Assembly: GCA_031761425.1 (NCBI GenBank)
Contig: JARFXV010000875.1
Location: 94,501-158,500, forward strand
Source of the DNA: Cosmopolites sordidus
Taxonomy: Eukaryota > Arthropoda > Insecta > Coleoptera > Curculionidae
Length of the DNA: 64,000 bases
Direction of reading: 5' to 3'
This document shows, piece after piece, positions 1-13,200 of this stretch; the first letter of the stretch is position 1, and each line of letters opens with the position of its first letter. The notes below the pieces were generated by a model, which did not search any database, was not told where the DNA came from, and was given only the letters and a program-made list of their open reading frames with translations. The position numbers were made by a program, and so were the translations under genes.

Positions 1-1074
1 TGAAACAAGAGTTGTTTGATCTTGAAATGCAAGCATATTCGTGTTTTTTGGACGATTCACATTTACTAAATATGGTAGAATTTGTGTTCCTACTAGTCAG
101 ACCGTAATCATTCAGAAGTTTAGTTGCCATTTCTATGCTTAAAAAATATCCATTGCCACATTTCTCTTTGTTCCCCATATTAGTTGACATAATCGTGGAA
201 CTAATGCCATATTTGATGAATCCAACTGATAAGGACCATCGAGCTGTTTCCCTACATAAACATCCATAGATGTGACAAAACATTTTGGCATCAACTAAGG
301 CATAAACTTTGATACCATATCTACAAGGCATATTTGGCATATAAACCCTGAAACTGCATTTACCCCGGAAACCTCGAAGCATTTCATCTACTGTTGCAAA
401 TTGAGACATTGAATAGTATTTTAGTAAAGTGACAGTAAAGCTCACAAAAAAATTCTCGTATAGCAGCCATTTTATCAAATTGTACTTGACCCTCCCGCGT
501 TGATTTTTCATCAAAACGTATATTTCGCAGAAGAAAACGAAATCGCAAGTGCGAACAGCTCTTGAAAAGTTGCATGCTTTCTCCACCTAGTAATTCCGTC
601 TTTTCCGATAAAACACCGAGTTTTAGACCTAGGTCCAACTGTTGATAAAGTTTCATTGTCAGAAAAATGTTCAGTTTCAGTATTCTCGTATATAGTTTCC
701 ATCTTCTAAACTTTAGTGACCATCGTCGACATCTGAAATTGTTTCTACTTCATTAAATAATCGTAGGAGCCTCTCCTGTTCTTTCTCATAATAGCCACTG
801 GCCATTTTACTAATTCAGTAAATGTATTAATTCAGATTTTTTTTAATTACTACACTACATTTTTTGGTGCATACTAACCTGGGTCTTACGGACTAATATT
901 ACTTATGAATCGATAAGGGTGTTTCACTGTTAACGAACGCTGTTAACACATTGTGTATGAAAATTCTACACAGGAAGGTTCCTAAACACATTGCGCGCAT
1001 TTAACCTACGCGATATTTATAGGTAAAATTCGTTTTGATCGGTCTCGGTTAACCATTACGTTAGTAAAGGAGGG
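1..1074 (-). mobile_element. piggyBac-type transposon, truncated by the window edge and decayed
   Basis: Minus-strand reading gives piggyBac transposase fragments: FIGKDGITRW near 600, then LRFRFLLRNIRFDEKSTR (about 550-490) and KMAAIREFF, followed by DEMLRGFRGKC, VYMPNMPCRYGIKVYALVDA and later pieces down to position 1. These match the family block in which the DEM(L)xxFRGRC segment carries a catalytic Asp. The two N-terminal pieces lie in different frames, so at least one frameshift is present and the copy is dead as it stands. The element's 5' end is at about 1074, followed by TTAA (1075-1078), the obligatory piggyBac target site. The C-terminal half lies outside the window. Confidence 0.75.
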
Positions 1075-1078
1075 TTAA

Positions 1079-2241
1079 GGGATTGAAAATGAAATAAAAC
1101 TAAAACAATACATTTATAAGTAAATATAATTAATATAAATATCTTACACTCAAGTACATAATCCCTAGTTCTAAATGTTGCAAAATGTAGTTTGCTCAGA
1201 ACTAGCCTACCAAACACATTAAAGTTTTAAATAGATTTTTTTTGCAATAATTACTTGGCTTACATAAATGACGATCGTGATTAGCTTAGATAATTTAGAA
1301 GTTGAGCTTCTTGCTTTTCTGGTATTTTTACAAATTTTATAATACAAATGATCAGACCGACATACACATCAAATTTAAAGCCAACATACGTCACAATCAG
1401 TTGACTAATACACATTTTTTTATTTTTTTTGCAATCGCGGGTTTGAATGTCACATTCGAACTAACACAAGCGAATCTAATCCTAAATAAATATTTTTAAA
1501 TAAAACATTGAAAAAAATAATACATGAACATATCAAAAATACAAAATCATCTTCCATAAAATCACAAACTAACAATTAAGTCTATAAAAGTGATGTTTCT
1601 TTTAAAAAATATTTATCGGCCAGAAACATACCGAATTGTTAAAATATTAGTCATTAAGAATACAATACATCAGTAATAATGTATCACACAATGAAAATAC
1701 CTGTATCCATTTTATATATTTTATTTAAAAAGGGAGAGGGGAAGTGCACAGAGCATCCATGCCATTAATATTTAATACTTAATGGCAAAAAACTTATTGT
1801 AAATATTTCTATTAGTTCAAGACATGAATGCTCTTCACGATTTAAAACTAGTAGCTCTTCAAATCTAATTATTTTCGATTAATATTCATTATCTAGCCAA
1901 GCACCACAACAATATACAATTTTATACAAAATAACTAGACTTTTTCCCATTCTTAACCTTCTCAGCTGAAGTAGGATGCTTGGAAAAGGATTAGGTATTT
2001 CATCAAAAATGTGAAGTGAAGCTTAATAAGATAAGTATGTTGGCACTACTTTCAATTTATCAAAAAGGAAGAAAACCATCGAACTGTATTGTTTTTTTTT
2101 CCTAAAAGCATGTTCTACCATTTGCAGTTACACATCATATCAGGTTTAAAAGTTACGAGTGAGAAAAAGTGATCCCTACGTGTATATTCTTTTGGGCCTG
2201 TTCAACTAAGTCTTAGAAGTCTTGTACAAATTCAACAAACC
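1079..2241 (-). other. 3' UTR and downstream flank of toutatis
   Basis: This stretch follows the TGA stop of the minus-strand gene and holds no convincing coding region on either strand. Minus-strand AATAAA hexamers occur at 1725-1720 and 1423-1418, so the mRNA could end roughly 0.5-0.85 kb after the stop. The true cleavage site cannot be seen. Between about 1075 and the piggyBac end I see only AT-rich sequence. Confidence 0.5.
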
Positions 2242-2398
2242 TCAACTATTCGAGGTACACAGTTCGGTCCATCTGGCTTCGAAAAATTGTCTCATACAGT
2301 GACCAGCTTTGCCCACTGGGCTGTCGTCTTCATTAAATGTCTCGCAATTATTAAATATCTGCCTTACATCCGAGCAGAAATCTTCTCTTGATTTATAC
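2242..2398 (-). CDS. tou: toutatis exon 18: second half of bromodomain and stop
   Basis: Acceptor CAG ends at 2399; the exon enters with one base completing a codon. It reads YKSREDFCSDVRQIFNNCETFNEDDS, VGKAGHCMRQFFEARW and then TGA at 2244-2242. This is helix B-C of a BAZ2-type bromodomain. The Asn in CETFNEDD is at the acetyl-lysine-contacting position. The protein ends 7 residues after the bromodomain Trp, as is usual for BAZ2 proteins, so the C-terminus is complete. Confidence 0.95.
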
Positions 2399-4158
2399 CT
2401 GAAAATATTTTTAGTATATGGAGAATTTTCATATCGTTTTTCATAGCAAAAAAAATATTTTTGCTTTTTTAAACAACCGTCATCAGGTGAATTCCAAGTA
2501 GGTAATATCAGGTAGTGTGAAAAACTATTTGTAGTCTTTGGGCATATCTGTTACAAAAATTATTAAAGCCAGTATTTTTCACGTATTATTTTATTCTTAA
2601 ACTCAGTATATACACTGAAGCAAAACATCTTCATAATAAAAGCCGCTTTAAGCATATCAAAATACTATGAAAACTATTTAGTTAGGCTTCAATTTTCAGT
2701 CGTTCGAAAAGTTCTCGGTTACACAAGATTTTTGAGACAAAAAAAATAATTTTCAACGTAGTCACCTTGCATTTCAATATATTTGGGTCAATGATGTTCC
2801 AACTATTTAATGGTCTCAGTATAATGGGATTTATTCAACTATCTGCAAAATATGTGGCTGTCTCAGTTTTGACCGTTGGATGTAATATATGATCATCGTA
2901 CCATAAAAAAAATCAGAACCATGTTTTCTTTCTTTGACACACTTTCCTTTGCTCACATACACTATTTCTTAAATTCTGGACGGAAAGGTTTTTCATCCCG
3001 AAAACACCATGTAAAAATGTAATGGTTACGGTATATCCAGATATTACAATATCAACAAATTAATGTACCTTCAGTTGCAGATCATTTAATACGTACAAGT
3101 ATTAAATGATACCATGAAATGTCAAAACTTGTTTGCTTTACTTAAGATAATATATAAGAAAGTATTCTAATCCTGCAAGGGACGTTGGGAAATGTGTCAA
3201 GCGGTGACGCCATCTCAAGTGTGCCCGAGGCATCAATTTAAACTTCTTATGGCATACCGATTTACAGTTTGGGGTTCAAATCCTCACCATTGTCGTAATT
3301 TTTTTGTTTTTTCAAAAGTATTAAAATTATTCTGTTATTAATTTCTGATTATTATTAAGTTGCAAGTTATTTTTTTCAATCTCTAGTGTTATAAGAGAAA
3401 GATAAAAAGAAAAGAAAATATAAAAAAGACACTAACATTAAAGAATCTATATAGTTGTAAAAAAATAATAAATTGAATATATTCATTTCCGAGCGGTTTT
3501 AGTTGAAGTTCGCATGTATGCACTTCAAGAGCAGTAAACGACGATATTCTGATTACTTGGTTGTAACTGGAATTACTGTTATATATTTAGCTAAGAGTAT
3601 CGTATGCAGGTCTCAAAGTACACACCTGCGAACTTCTACTAAAACCGCTCGGAAATGAATATATTCAATTTATTATTTTTTTTACAACTATATAGATTCT
3701 TTAATGTTAGTCTTTTTTATATTTTCTGAATAAATTATATTTTTTTGATAAATATATTGATTCTTTAATGTTATCCTTTTTTATATTATTGGAATAAATT
3801 ATATAGAGTTATTTTAAATTAAAAAACAAATATGTATGATGTACATTTTTTTGATTTTACTAATTACGCCACAAAAAGTTTAAATTTGCTGCCACTTAAG
3901 ATGGCGCCAGATCAGAATACCTTCTTAAATATTATCTTAGCTTTACTATATCACCACAATCCAACAACTAGACGAACGTGTCTGAAAATTGGCAACACGC
4001 CATTCAAAAATCATATTTGACAAATAACATAGCCACTTCGTTATAATGGCGCTATCTTTGAGTCAGGTCGAGAACTTTTCGAACGACCTTCACAAGTGAT
4101 ATAACAATAAAAATGTTTAAACAAAATATTCTTAAATGTATTGAACGACAAGGTGCTC

Positions 4159-4257
<99 letters not shown>

Positions 4258-7200
4258 CACTAATGTTGAGGAAACAGCGGCCACAATAACCATAAACCCA
4301 CACACCGCGATTCATGAGATAGTAGATAAGTTAGATTATTAACAAATCGACTGTTTTTGACCATCTGGAAAAAAAGGTAGATATGTCGATACAATGTGTG
4401 TCCCTCATAGAACTTAGTGAGCGATATCTGCGGGGCCGATTCTCTTCGTGCGATCTTTTGCTGAGCAAAAATTCTGAGGCTCCATTTCTGAAGCGAATGG
4501 TAATTGGTGATGAACAGTGAATTGTGTACAACAACGTACAACCACAAGAAAACCAGCCTTCATGCGAAGAAAACTATGCTTTGCATTTGGTGGGATTGGA
4601 AGAGACCTTTACTGTTCTCTAAATAAATATTTGTATAAACTATTTACGTTTCTCTTTCTATTAAAAAAATCTCTACGAACGTTCCGGAAAACTCAATATA
4701 TAGGGATTGTTTCAAAAATTATTTTGATAATCTTATTAATAGCAAAAAAACTTGTCTAGTATAAAAAAATTTTGAAACCGGTTGCTTTACTATACATTTG
4801 ATGGCTTAGGGTCACCAGGGATGGACAGGCTCGCTATTTAGTATGCAAACGGTCAAATATCTCGAGAACGTTTTGAAATTTCTTAATGAAATTTTGTACA
4901 AAAGCATCAGGAAATATTCGCCACTTTTTAGGTAAATTTTCTTTTTTTCTTGTCGCATATTTGAAATCCAAGACTAACTTATTTTTTTTAATGATAACAG
5001 CACTTGAATTTGGCATCACTGGAAAAATATTTTTTTCTGAATTCAACGGTGTAAATATTGTATGGTTTTTTTTTTCATCATTTATTTTAAAATATGGCTA
5101 AAAAGGTGTTTCGGTCTGTTATTTCATATTTTTCATTTAATGGGTTATAAAACTGTGGATGGCAGATGAAGTATTTCATCATACTTGACAATTATTAAAG
5201 TCAATTTGCGAATATCTAATTTTCAATTATTACATGGAATTAATATGTATTTAACTGAAAGAGAAATAATTAAAATACTTGAAACAATTGTTGGATAGGG
5301 TTGGATATGGTGACATAAAACTGCAGACACTTATGCTGACATTCGTTGAGTATTTAATGAAGTACATCCGAATAAAAACATCACTCAGCAGCTTCAAAAA
5401 CAGTGAAAAAAATTCACTGATACAGGCAGTAACAAGAGTCGTCCAAAATTAGGAAGACAAAAAAACAAAAACTAATTACGAAAATTCGTTGAATGTAGCA
5501 GAATATACAATTGATGTGGTGACCATGGTAAGGTCATCAACGATCATCCATAGTTTCATAGTCTACTAAATGAAAAATATATTTATCCTAAAACAAACCG
5601 AAACACCTTTTAGCCACTTTTTAAATCTATTTGGAAAAAACATACAATTCAGAAAAAAATGCTCTTTCCAACGATATCAAATTCAAGTACTATTATCATT
5701 TAAAAAAGTCGAGTTAGTCTTGGATTTCAAATACACAAGAAAAAAATAAATAAAATAAACCCAAAAATCTCAAGCGTTATCGAGATATTTGACCGTTTCT
5801 ACACTAAATAGCGATCATAGCAACCCTGTATAGCTAACAAGTCACAAGAGTTTATAAATATTCTTAGAGCCAAATTAAAGGAAAAACTCTGCTTGCTTTT
5901 GTTACGGATAGAAACTATACGCTAATTTAGATACGATGAACACTGATATTTCGTAAATTTCAATTCAACATTGTCAATACAAATATAGTTCATATGATGA
6001 CGATTAGTGCAGTAAAAATAATACAAATATTTCTTTTAAAACACTTACACCAAATCTTGTAGACGTTTTTTAATCGTCGACAAATCCATTGGGATCTTAA
6101 TGATCTTCTTATAGGTGGGGAACTGTTTAGTGTTCACTGGCAAAAGGAAGGGCCAAGCATCATCGTGACACTCTAAGTCTTCGAGTATGGCTCGACAAGG
6201 TGCCAATTCTTTGATTAACTTTTTGTTGGCCTTTTCTTTCTCTTTTTTGGCGCACGTGGACGGAGAACCGGCATTAGTTAAACTACAATTCGATACGTCG
6301 CTGCTTTGACTACAATTCGTTGTGGGAGCATCTTCATTAGTTGTTACCGAACTATGAGATGGAGCCGGACTAAAAGGCAATCATTTGTTAGCCGTTGCCT
6401 AAGGTACGTAGATAATCTAAAAAGAAACTAAACTTTTGCTCTAGGAGTGATACTAGATGCGCCCTAATTCCAGTATGTTGAACATTATATTATCAATTGT
6501 GTATAATATTAAGCCCTCAACTTAATTCTCGGCCCCTAGGTTGCATCGACAGCAGAACCCTATTTTGAATCAGAATATTTTCCCGCCGTACGTTTATCTT
6601 TCAGCTTAAAAACGAGATATAATATACGAGTCTGCAGGCACTTTTCGCCTTTCAACTGAAAAATAAATGCCACGGAAGGAAGTGTGGATGTGGCCTTGGA
6701 AGACAATACCGTTTCGTGCAGTACTAGTAAGAAGTTATTCCTGCAATTGGGGACAAATTTTGATTTTTATGATGCGGAACGATCAGGACAACCAAAAAAG
6801 TGATTGACGGAGAATTGGAAGCAATGCTGGAAGAAAATCTTTTGTTCATTGTTAGAGATCAGATCGGATCTCGAATTAATACCACAAGCCCTTTTCCAAC
6901 ATTTACACAAGCTAGGAAAAATTCAAAAGGAGACTCCCAGGGTCCCCTATGAACTCACATGAACTATATCTGAGAATTGTTTTCCAAATTCAAGAAAAAT
7001 AAATTCCTGCATAAGATTGTGACTTGTGACGAAAAGTGGATCTTCTATGATAATCCAAGAGGCGAAAATCGTGGTTTAATTCATGGTGAGCCATCAACCA
7101 ATACCGCAAAATCAAATATCCTCGCCAAAAAGGTACTGCTGTGTATGTGGTGGGATCCAATCTGGTTAAACGGTCACTGCTCACTGTTATCAGCACTAAC

Positions 7201-10200
7201 TGATTTGTATTAGTAACGCTCTGAAGGAAAAAAGGCCTTATACTGGAAAGGGAAGAAGAGACGTCATTTTGCTTCAGCATAACGCTCGGTCGTATATAGC
7301 AAAAAGATCTCTGGGACTGATTCGATCACCCAACGACACCTAGTCGATAGCTTGATCTCTTATCAAGTTGAGAAAAGGTTCAATGATTTTATCACATAAA
7401 AACCAAGTTTTTTTCGATCTGGGATTCGCCACATGCCGGAAAGGTGGCGCAAGTGTATAAACACTTCAAATATTAAGTATGTATTACTTTTTTCATAAAC
7501 AAATGTCAAATGTAGTTAAAAAGGCCGATAATTGAGTTGAAGACCTAACATTTCCAGTTAACTCCAAGTTTGTAACTAAAACAAACATGTATAGGGGAAG
7601 ATTGCCTAGTTCGTCAAGACTTTATGTCTAATCATTTTATAGACGCAGCATCATTGAAAACAAATCTAAAGTGGTAATATAAAGACATCAATTACTGACA
7701 ATATTAAAAATGTGGGTTAGATATTATGTCCCCTGTGGATGCTGGAAGAAAACTTGGAGCTGATGCTACTTTGTTTCGAACTGGCTTAGATTAAAACCAA
7801 ACAAACATTTTTCATGTTGAGAACATCATCAGAATGGCTAGTATTATGTGCCACCTGTATAATTCATTAACGAAACGCGAAAAAACTTCACTTTAATAAA
7901 TCATTTACCAAGAGTATGCTCATCTTTTGTATGTATTAAGAATATTACCTGTGAATGTCTCAAAATTAAGTTGTAAATGTATATCCATAGTATTACATAC
8001 AAGAAACCTGTGTTGTACGACAAAGCATCATGGCACAATAGCAGTACCATTAGTCAATTGGTAGTTCTTGTTTTTTAAGTTTTTGTCCGTTCTAATGCAA
8101 AAGTTTCATTTCTTTTTAGACAACCTATGCATATTGTTCAGTTAGTTGGGTTAGTAGTAGTATAAGTTTAGTATGTACAGAAAGTTAATTATTACAGACA
8201 GATAGGCAAGTGTTATTTCCATTTAACTATGTCGCCCCGTTGGAATGTTTTGAATAATGTTTGGTTTAAACATCAAAATATTTGCAAAAAATTTTTCTGC
8301 CTGACAGTTTTAGTCTGAAGCAAATGATGCATTTTACAGAATTTCCTATCATCTACATCTACTTTAAGTATATCATTGGTGAAGTGAGATCAATTTGGAC
8401 TATAAGACACTTGTCTTAAAAACTAATAAAAAAAGATTTATATTATCACCGTTTTTCCGTAAAACATGTAATTTATAGTCAGTCTCTCTTTACATGATTC
8501 TAACAGAGGAGGTAAAATAGGCAATTTGGTGTTTTGTAGAAAATCTGTTGTTAATGCTCAAAATTATCAGCAATGACAATATATTGAGTCATTGAATAAT
8601 ATACACTGTGAGTCTCTAACAAAAAATAAATACCGAGTATATTAAAAAATGTATACCAATAATCGCAACAAAATACATTTATTAAAGGCTATTTTTTATA
8701 AAATAGCCTTTAATAAATAATAATAAAGCCTTTAATAATAATAGCCTAAAATATAGAGTTTTCAAAGTCGTACACCTTTGCCAAATCTTTATTTCTGTAA
8801 ATTTATTGTAAAAGTTTTTTTTCCATATGTAATAAAAAGAAGGGACAAAATAGACTTTATTATTTAACATCCGTGGTTTTCTTTTTTTCTTCAACATTTC
8901 TGAAGAGAAATTAAAACTATTTTTTTTTAATCTTTTTTGTTGCTTTTATAGCAGACAAAAAGTAAATAAATATATTAACCGCAACTGTACTGATAGATTT
9001 TCGAATAGTCAAATACGTTAACAGAAAAGGCATTAATTTTGGTTTAAACAAAACAACATTCGTTTTTATATGTCAATTTAATCAATTACCAAACACAGTG
9101 AATAATTTTATTTTAGAATTTTTAAAATAGTTTATTGGTTATAAAAAGAAGTGACACACATACATACAATAAAAAAAACTGAAAAAGTAACATCAAACTT
9201 TACCTAGCGGGCAGTTGATCGGTTGATTCGTTATCTTTCGTTTTATTGTGATTTTTCTTTACTGTTTTCTTCTGGGGTTTTTTCGAAATGCAGTTGGTGC
9301 AGTACCATTTACCGCGAGGAACCTTGGTGATTTGTGGTTGGATACAGTCCGTGTGGTAAGCTCTCGGACAGATTTCGCACACGAGCAGTTTTGTGTTTGT
9401 GGTGGATACTTTACGCCCGCAAACTATACAATTACGTTCCCCAGTTGCTTTATTCATGCACTCATGACAATACCTAAAATACATACAATTTGTAAGCTTG
9501 TAACAAAAAAAATCCAATCTCAATCTTACCAGTCTCCTTCAGGAATGTTTTCCATTTTGGGTTTAAAACAGTAGGTATGGTAGCCTCTGTCACAGCTATC
9601 GCATAAGAGGAGTTTATCTTCATTGTCGCCACAATGACAAAATTGACAATTCTAAAATAAATAAAATTATCAAAAATTATCAGCACAGTTAAAACGTTCA
9701 TTTGATTCAGTTGTTGAAAGAGTTATTACTAATTGGATTAAAATATTTATACCAATTTGACTAGCTTTAAAATGATGCATTATTTTGGAGGGAACCTGGT
9801 TTATACACAACATGTCTAAAAAGTTCTCAGTTAGTTCTCAATTTTACAGATTTCAGCTTTTTCTATATCTCAATTTCTAGTTTTTTGAAAATATTTATTT
9901 TTGCACCTTTGGTGTTAAAACGAGTTTCCCACTCACACCAAATCGCATTGAACTAACTCGACTAAGCTAGCATCATCAGGAGTATCAGAGTATCATAATT
10001 AGTTAAATATGTAAAAATAGGAGATTGTATGCATACAAAAGTATCGAAATAGTCAAAATAGAGAGGTGCGTCGTTATTTAACCATCTGTTATTTTATAAC
10101 TGTTATTTCATATTAACGTTTAAAAACTGTTATTGATATGAAGAACTAACAGGTACACTGTTAATATTATATGGAGTTTCGTAATCAATAACAGGTAGTA

Positions 10201-13200
10201 CATTTAATAACCGATAAAAAATAACAGTCGTGTTTGTAGTTTTGTCGTTTACTGTTGCCGCTTTTAGCAATTTTGGAAAATAACAGTAATGCAGTGTCAG
10301 CGGTCGACATTGGGCAGCGTTATTCATAAAGTTGAGTGAGTCGCCGTTTCGAGAAGAACATTAGGAATAAGTGTGATTTTATATTGTTAATAAACACTTT
10401 GTTTTAATAAACGTTTGGACATTTACATATATTCTTTATATATAATATCTAAGTTATTATCTATTTAGTTACTGGCATGTAAAAATTTAAACTTAAAAAA
10501 CAACCAATTATTATAATAACATTTGGACTCTGCTTGCAGAGTAATAAGGGGAACCCCGGCATAGTCCATTGCCAACCTTTAAACTATAAAATGACTCAAC
10601 AATATTAGATACGAGTAATTAAGGTCTGCACATTTCACATTTATAAATTAATAACATTTTAATGGTCGACTTCAAAATTATTTGTATTAGAGCAATCTTC
10701 AAAATAAAATTTATATTATTATAATACCTACTAGTTACTGTTAAAATTACATTTTTATATTATGTTCACTGTTCAGATTATCAGAATCTTGCATTTAAAA
10801 CACAATTATTACTAAAATCAAATGGTTATATCTATTATCTAATGATTTTTGTATTGTGACTTTATACCTACTCCTTTTTCATATAATTAATCTGTCCTGT
10901 GCGCATATTGTATGATTGTATTTTCAATTATGAATTTGATTTTCAGAGGTGTGCAAGATCTCACTCATTAAAAGATACAAGATACTTTTAAGTAATGTAT
11001 TTGACATATCAGATACCAGATACTTTTGGAAATAGTATTTGAAATACAAGATACAAAATAAAAGTGTCTTCTATCTGATACCTCAATTACATTAATTAAA
11101 AGTATCTTGTATCATGCATTCCAGATATTTTTTATGACGTTTCTTGTACATCTTAGCATTTTCTAAAATACCTATCTCTTGTATCTTTCTACGAGGTATC
11201 TCTGTTGATTTAACGCGTATTGGTATTTAGCGCGTTAATATTGTTGTACAATGGCTGTTATAAGAGCAAATATAAGAGAAATGTGACAATATTATCAAAT
11301 TGACAATATTCCAAAAATAATAGTTACCTGTTATTTTTAACAGTTATTTTAAAATAAAGTTAACAGTTCCAACTGTTACTTAAAAATAACAGTTTGGCCA
11401 TTTCTAATCAAATATAATGTAGTTTCAAACAATTTTGTTTCCGTAAGATGTATGAATACATATTTCTGGTTCTAGGTTGTTTAATTCTAGAAATTCTTAA
11501 ATCCATCCTTACCACCTTAAATCATATATAAATGGCAATTTACATGTGAGCTTGAAAAAATATTTAAAGAAATTAATATATAGTTCCAATAATGGAATAA
11601 TTCTAAAGAGTACATTTGAAAGAAAGGTCGGGAATTTCTAAACTAAATTTAATAATTGTAATCATAATGTTCGTTCCATCTAGCGTCAGAAACAGTTTCT
11701 GACAGTCAGGATTCGGCGCAGTAACCAAAAACCATTCCAACCATCGTTGCTGTGCCAAATCCTGACTGTTAGAAACTGTTTCTGACGCTACTTGGAACGA
11801 ACCGATAAATATATTGATCAAACAAGAATGGAAACAGTAACACGATTTAAAGAACTCTATGATAGGCTTAACTATGATATTAAAAGACCAGATAGATCTG
11901 CGGTTGCTCAATATATTTATGGGACTATCCACAATTTATATTTAAGATTTTAAAATTACTAAGAGATGTCAAAGATAAGATATTATTAGATACGTACGAA
12001 AGTCTGTAAATGTAAAAATAGTCTAAATAAATACAAAGGGTCCATCTCATACAGTACTTTGTTTTAATCAGCATTTTTATACGCTTCAGCGAATTTGATA
12101 CTCTTCATCGCACTAGGTTGAGGCATACATTTTAAACAAAGTTGATTAAGATTTAATTTTAATCATCTCCTGATTATGATAACTTGAGCAACGAAAGGCA
12201 CGTCGAGTAATTGTAATGTGAAAACTCATAAAGTTTTTTTCTACATAGTCTCAATACACGTCAAACAACTATTATATAATGACCGGACATTCTAGAAATC
12301 TTTCTGTTATATTACTTTGAACTGAAGAAAAAAAATCTGTCACTTTGAAATGAATGGTTAATAAGGTTAATAAAAAGGATTCAGTTAATAATGCTTGCCA
12401 TTTGGGCAGATGTTTTGTTAGTCCGAGATTCAAAAAAGACGAAGAGTTGGTGTTCCTTTAATTTTTTTGCTTAAATTCTTGCATGACAGTCAAATTCCAT
12501 TTTTATCTTTGGTTTCCATTATACCAAGCTTGAAAGACAATTCAATTCAGAACCGTTGGTATATTGGAACCATACTAAAAAATACAAAAATGAGAAATAA
12601 TTTCATGCTCGCCAACCAAATAAATCTCATATGCTTCATACTAACTATTTTCAATGATTGCTAATAGATAGCGGCACAGAATATAAATCAACCTTTCCAT
12701 TATTTAGACATATTGTGTAAGCTTTAAAAAAAGATTTTTGCAGAATCGAGAGAATACCCTGTTAAAAATCGAGACTGAAGTTCAAAAAACTTTTCTAGTA
12801 GCATTCTACAAAGTCATGCATATATCGAGCGTGCAGTAAGGTGCCCTGCCTGGTAATATGTTTGACATTCGCCTCTAGTTCACTTGGGCATTTAGCTTTA
12901 ATTTTTGCAAATTTATTAAATTAAACGTTTAAACTGAAGTACAAATGTTTGGAGCGATTTGCTGTATAGTGTTTGTGTGCTGCCTTTATATTCAGTACAG
13001 GATACAACGTCAAATGTAGAATTCAATTTCTATCGGGGGATATACGCTCATATCTTGATGATGATATTGTGAAAAGCAACACGCGCCCCAAATGATTGCA
13101 GAGAAGTTATTTCGTACTTCTTGGAAAATCTCCTTTATTGATAATGAACTGGATTTACTAATTGGACAAGTATTTACACAGGACCTTCAAAGAAAAGTCG

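Larger units (their letters stand above)
2697..4090 (-). mobile_element. mariner-like relic, family A (terminal repeat GTCGTTCGAAAAGTTCTCGG)
   Basis: The left end (2697-2720) and the reverse complement of the right end (4090-4065) share CGTTCGAAAAGTTCTCGR. Just inside the left end the minus strand matches the transposase tail of the copies at 28013-28736 and 54909-57681, so it is the same family. The interior is heavily decayed and has gained a hairpin element (3412-3727). No open transposase remains. Confidence 0.7.
2399..6048. other. toutatis intron 17 (3.65 kb)
   Basis: The intron is filled by a mariner relic with a hairpin element inside it (2697-4090), a second mariner remnant behind an (AT)n tract (4161-4715) and a long-inverted-repeat element (4812-5835). 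Outside these, 2399-2696 and 5836-6048 are AT-rich with no recognisable gene. Confidence 0.8.
6370..9203. other. toutatis intron 16 (2.8 kb)
   Basis: It contains a mariner relic at 6509-7548. The rest, 7549-9203, is AT-rich with an 18-bp-arm hairpin at 8678-8717. I see no coding region there. A short phrase AACATCATCAGAATG near 7825 recurs at about 52637 and may mark a further low-copy repeat. Confidence 0.75.

Noticed and set aside
3178..3300. A functional tRNA gene
   Set aside because: A B-box is present, but no full cloverleaf or A-box spacing could be built by eye.
4052..4315. Open frame with a long YIYIYI run
   Set aside because: It is the translation of the (AT)n microsatellite, not a protein.
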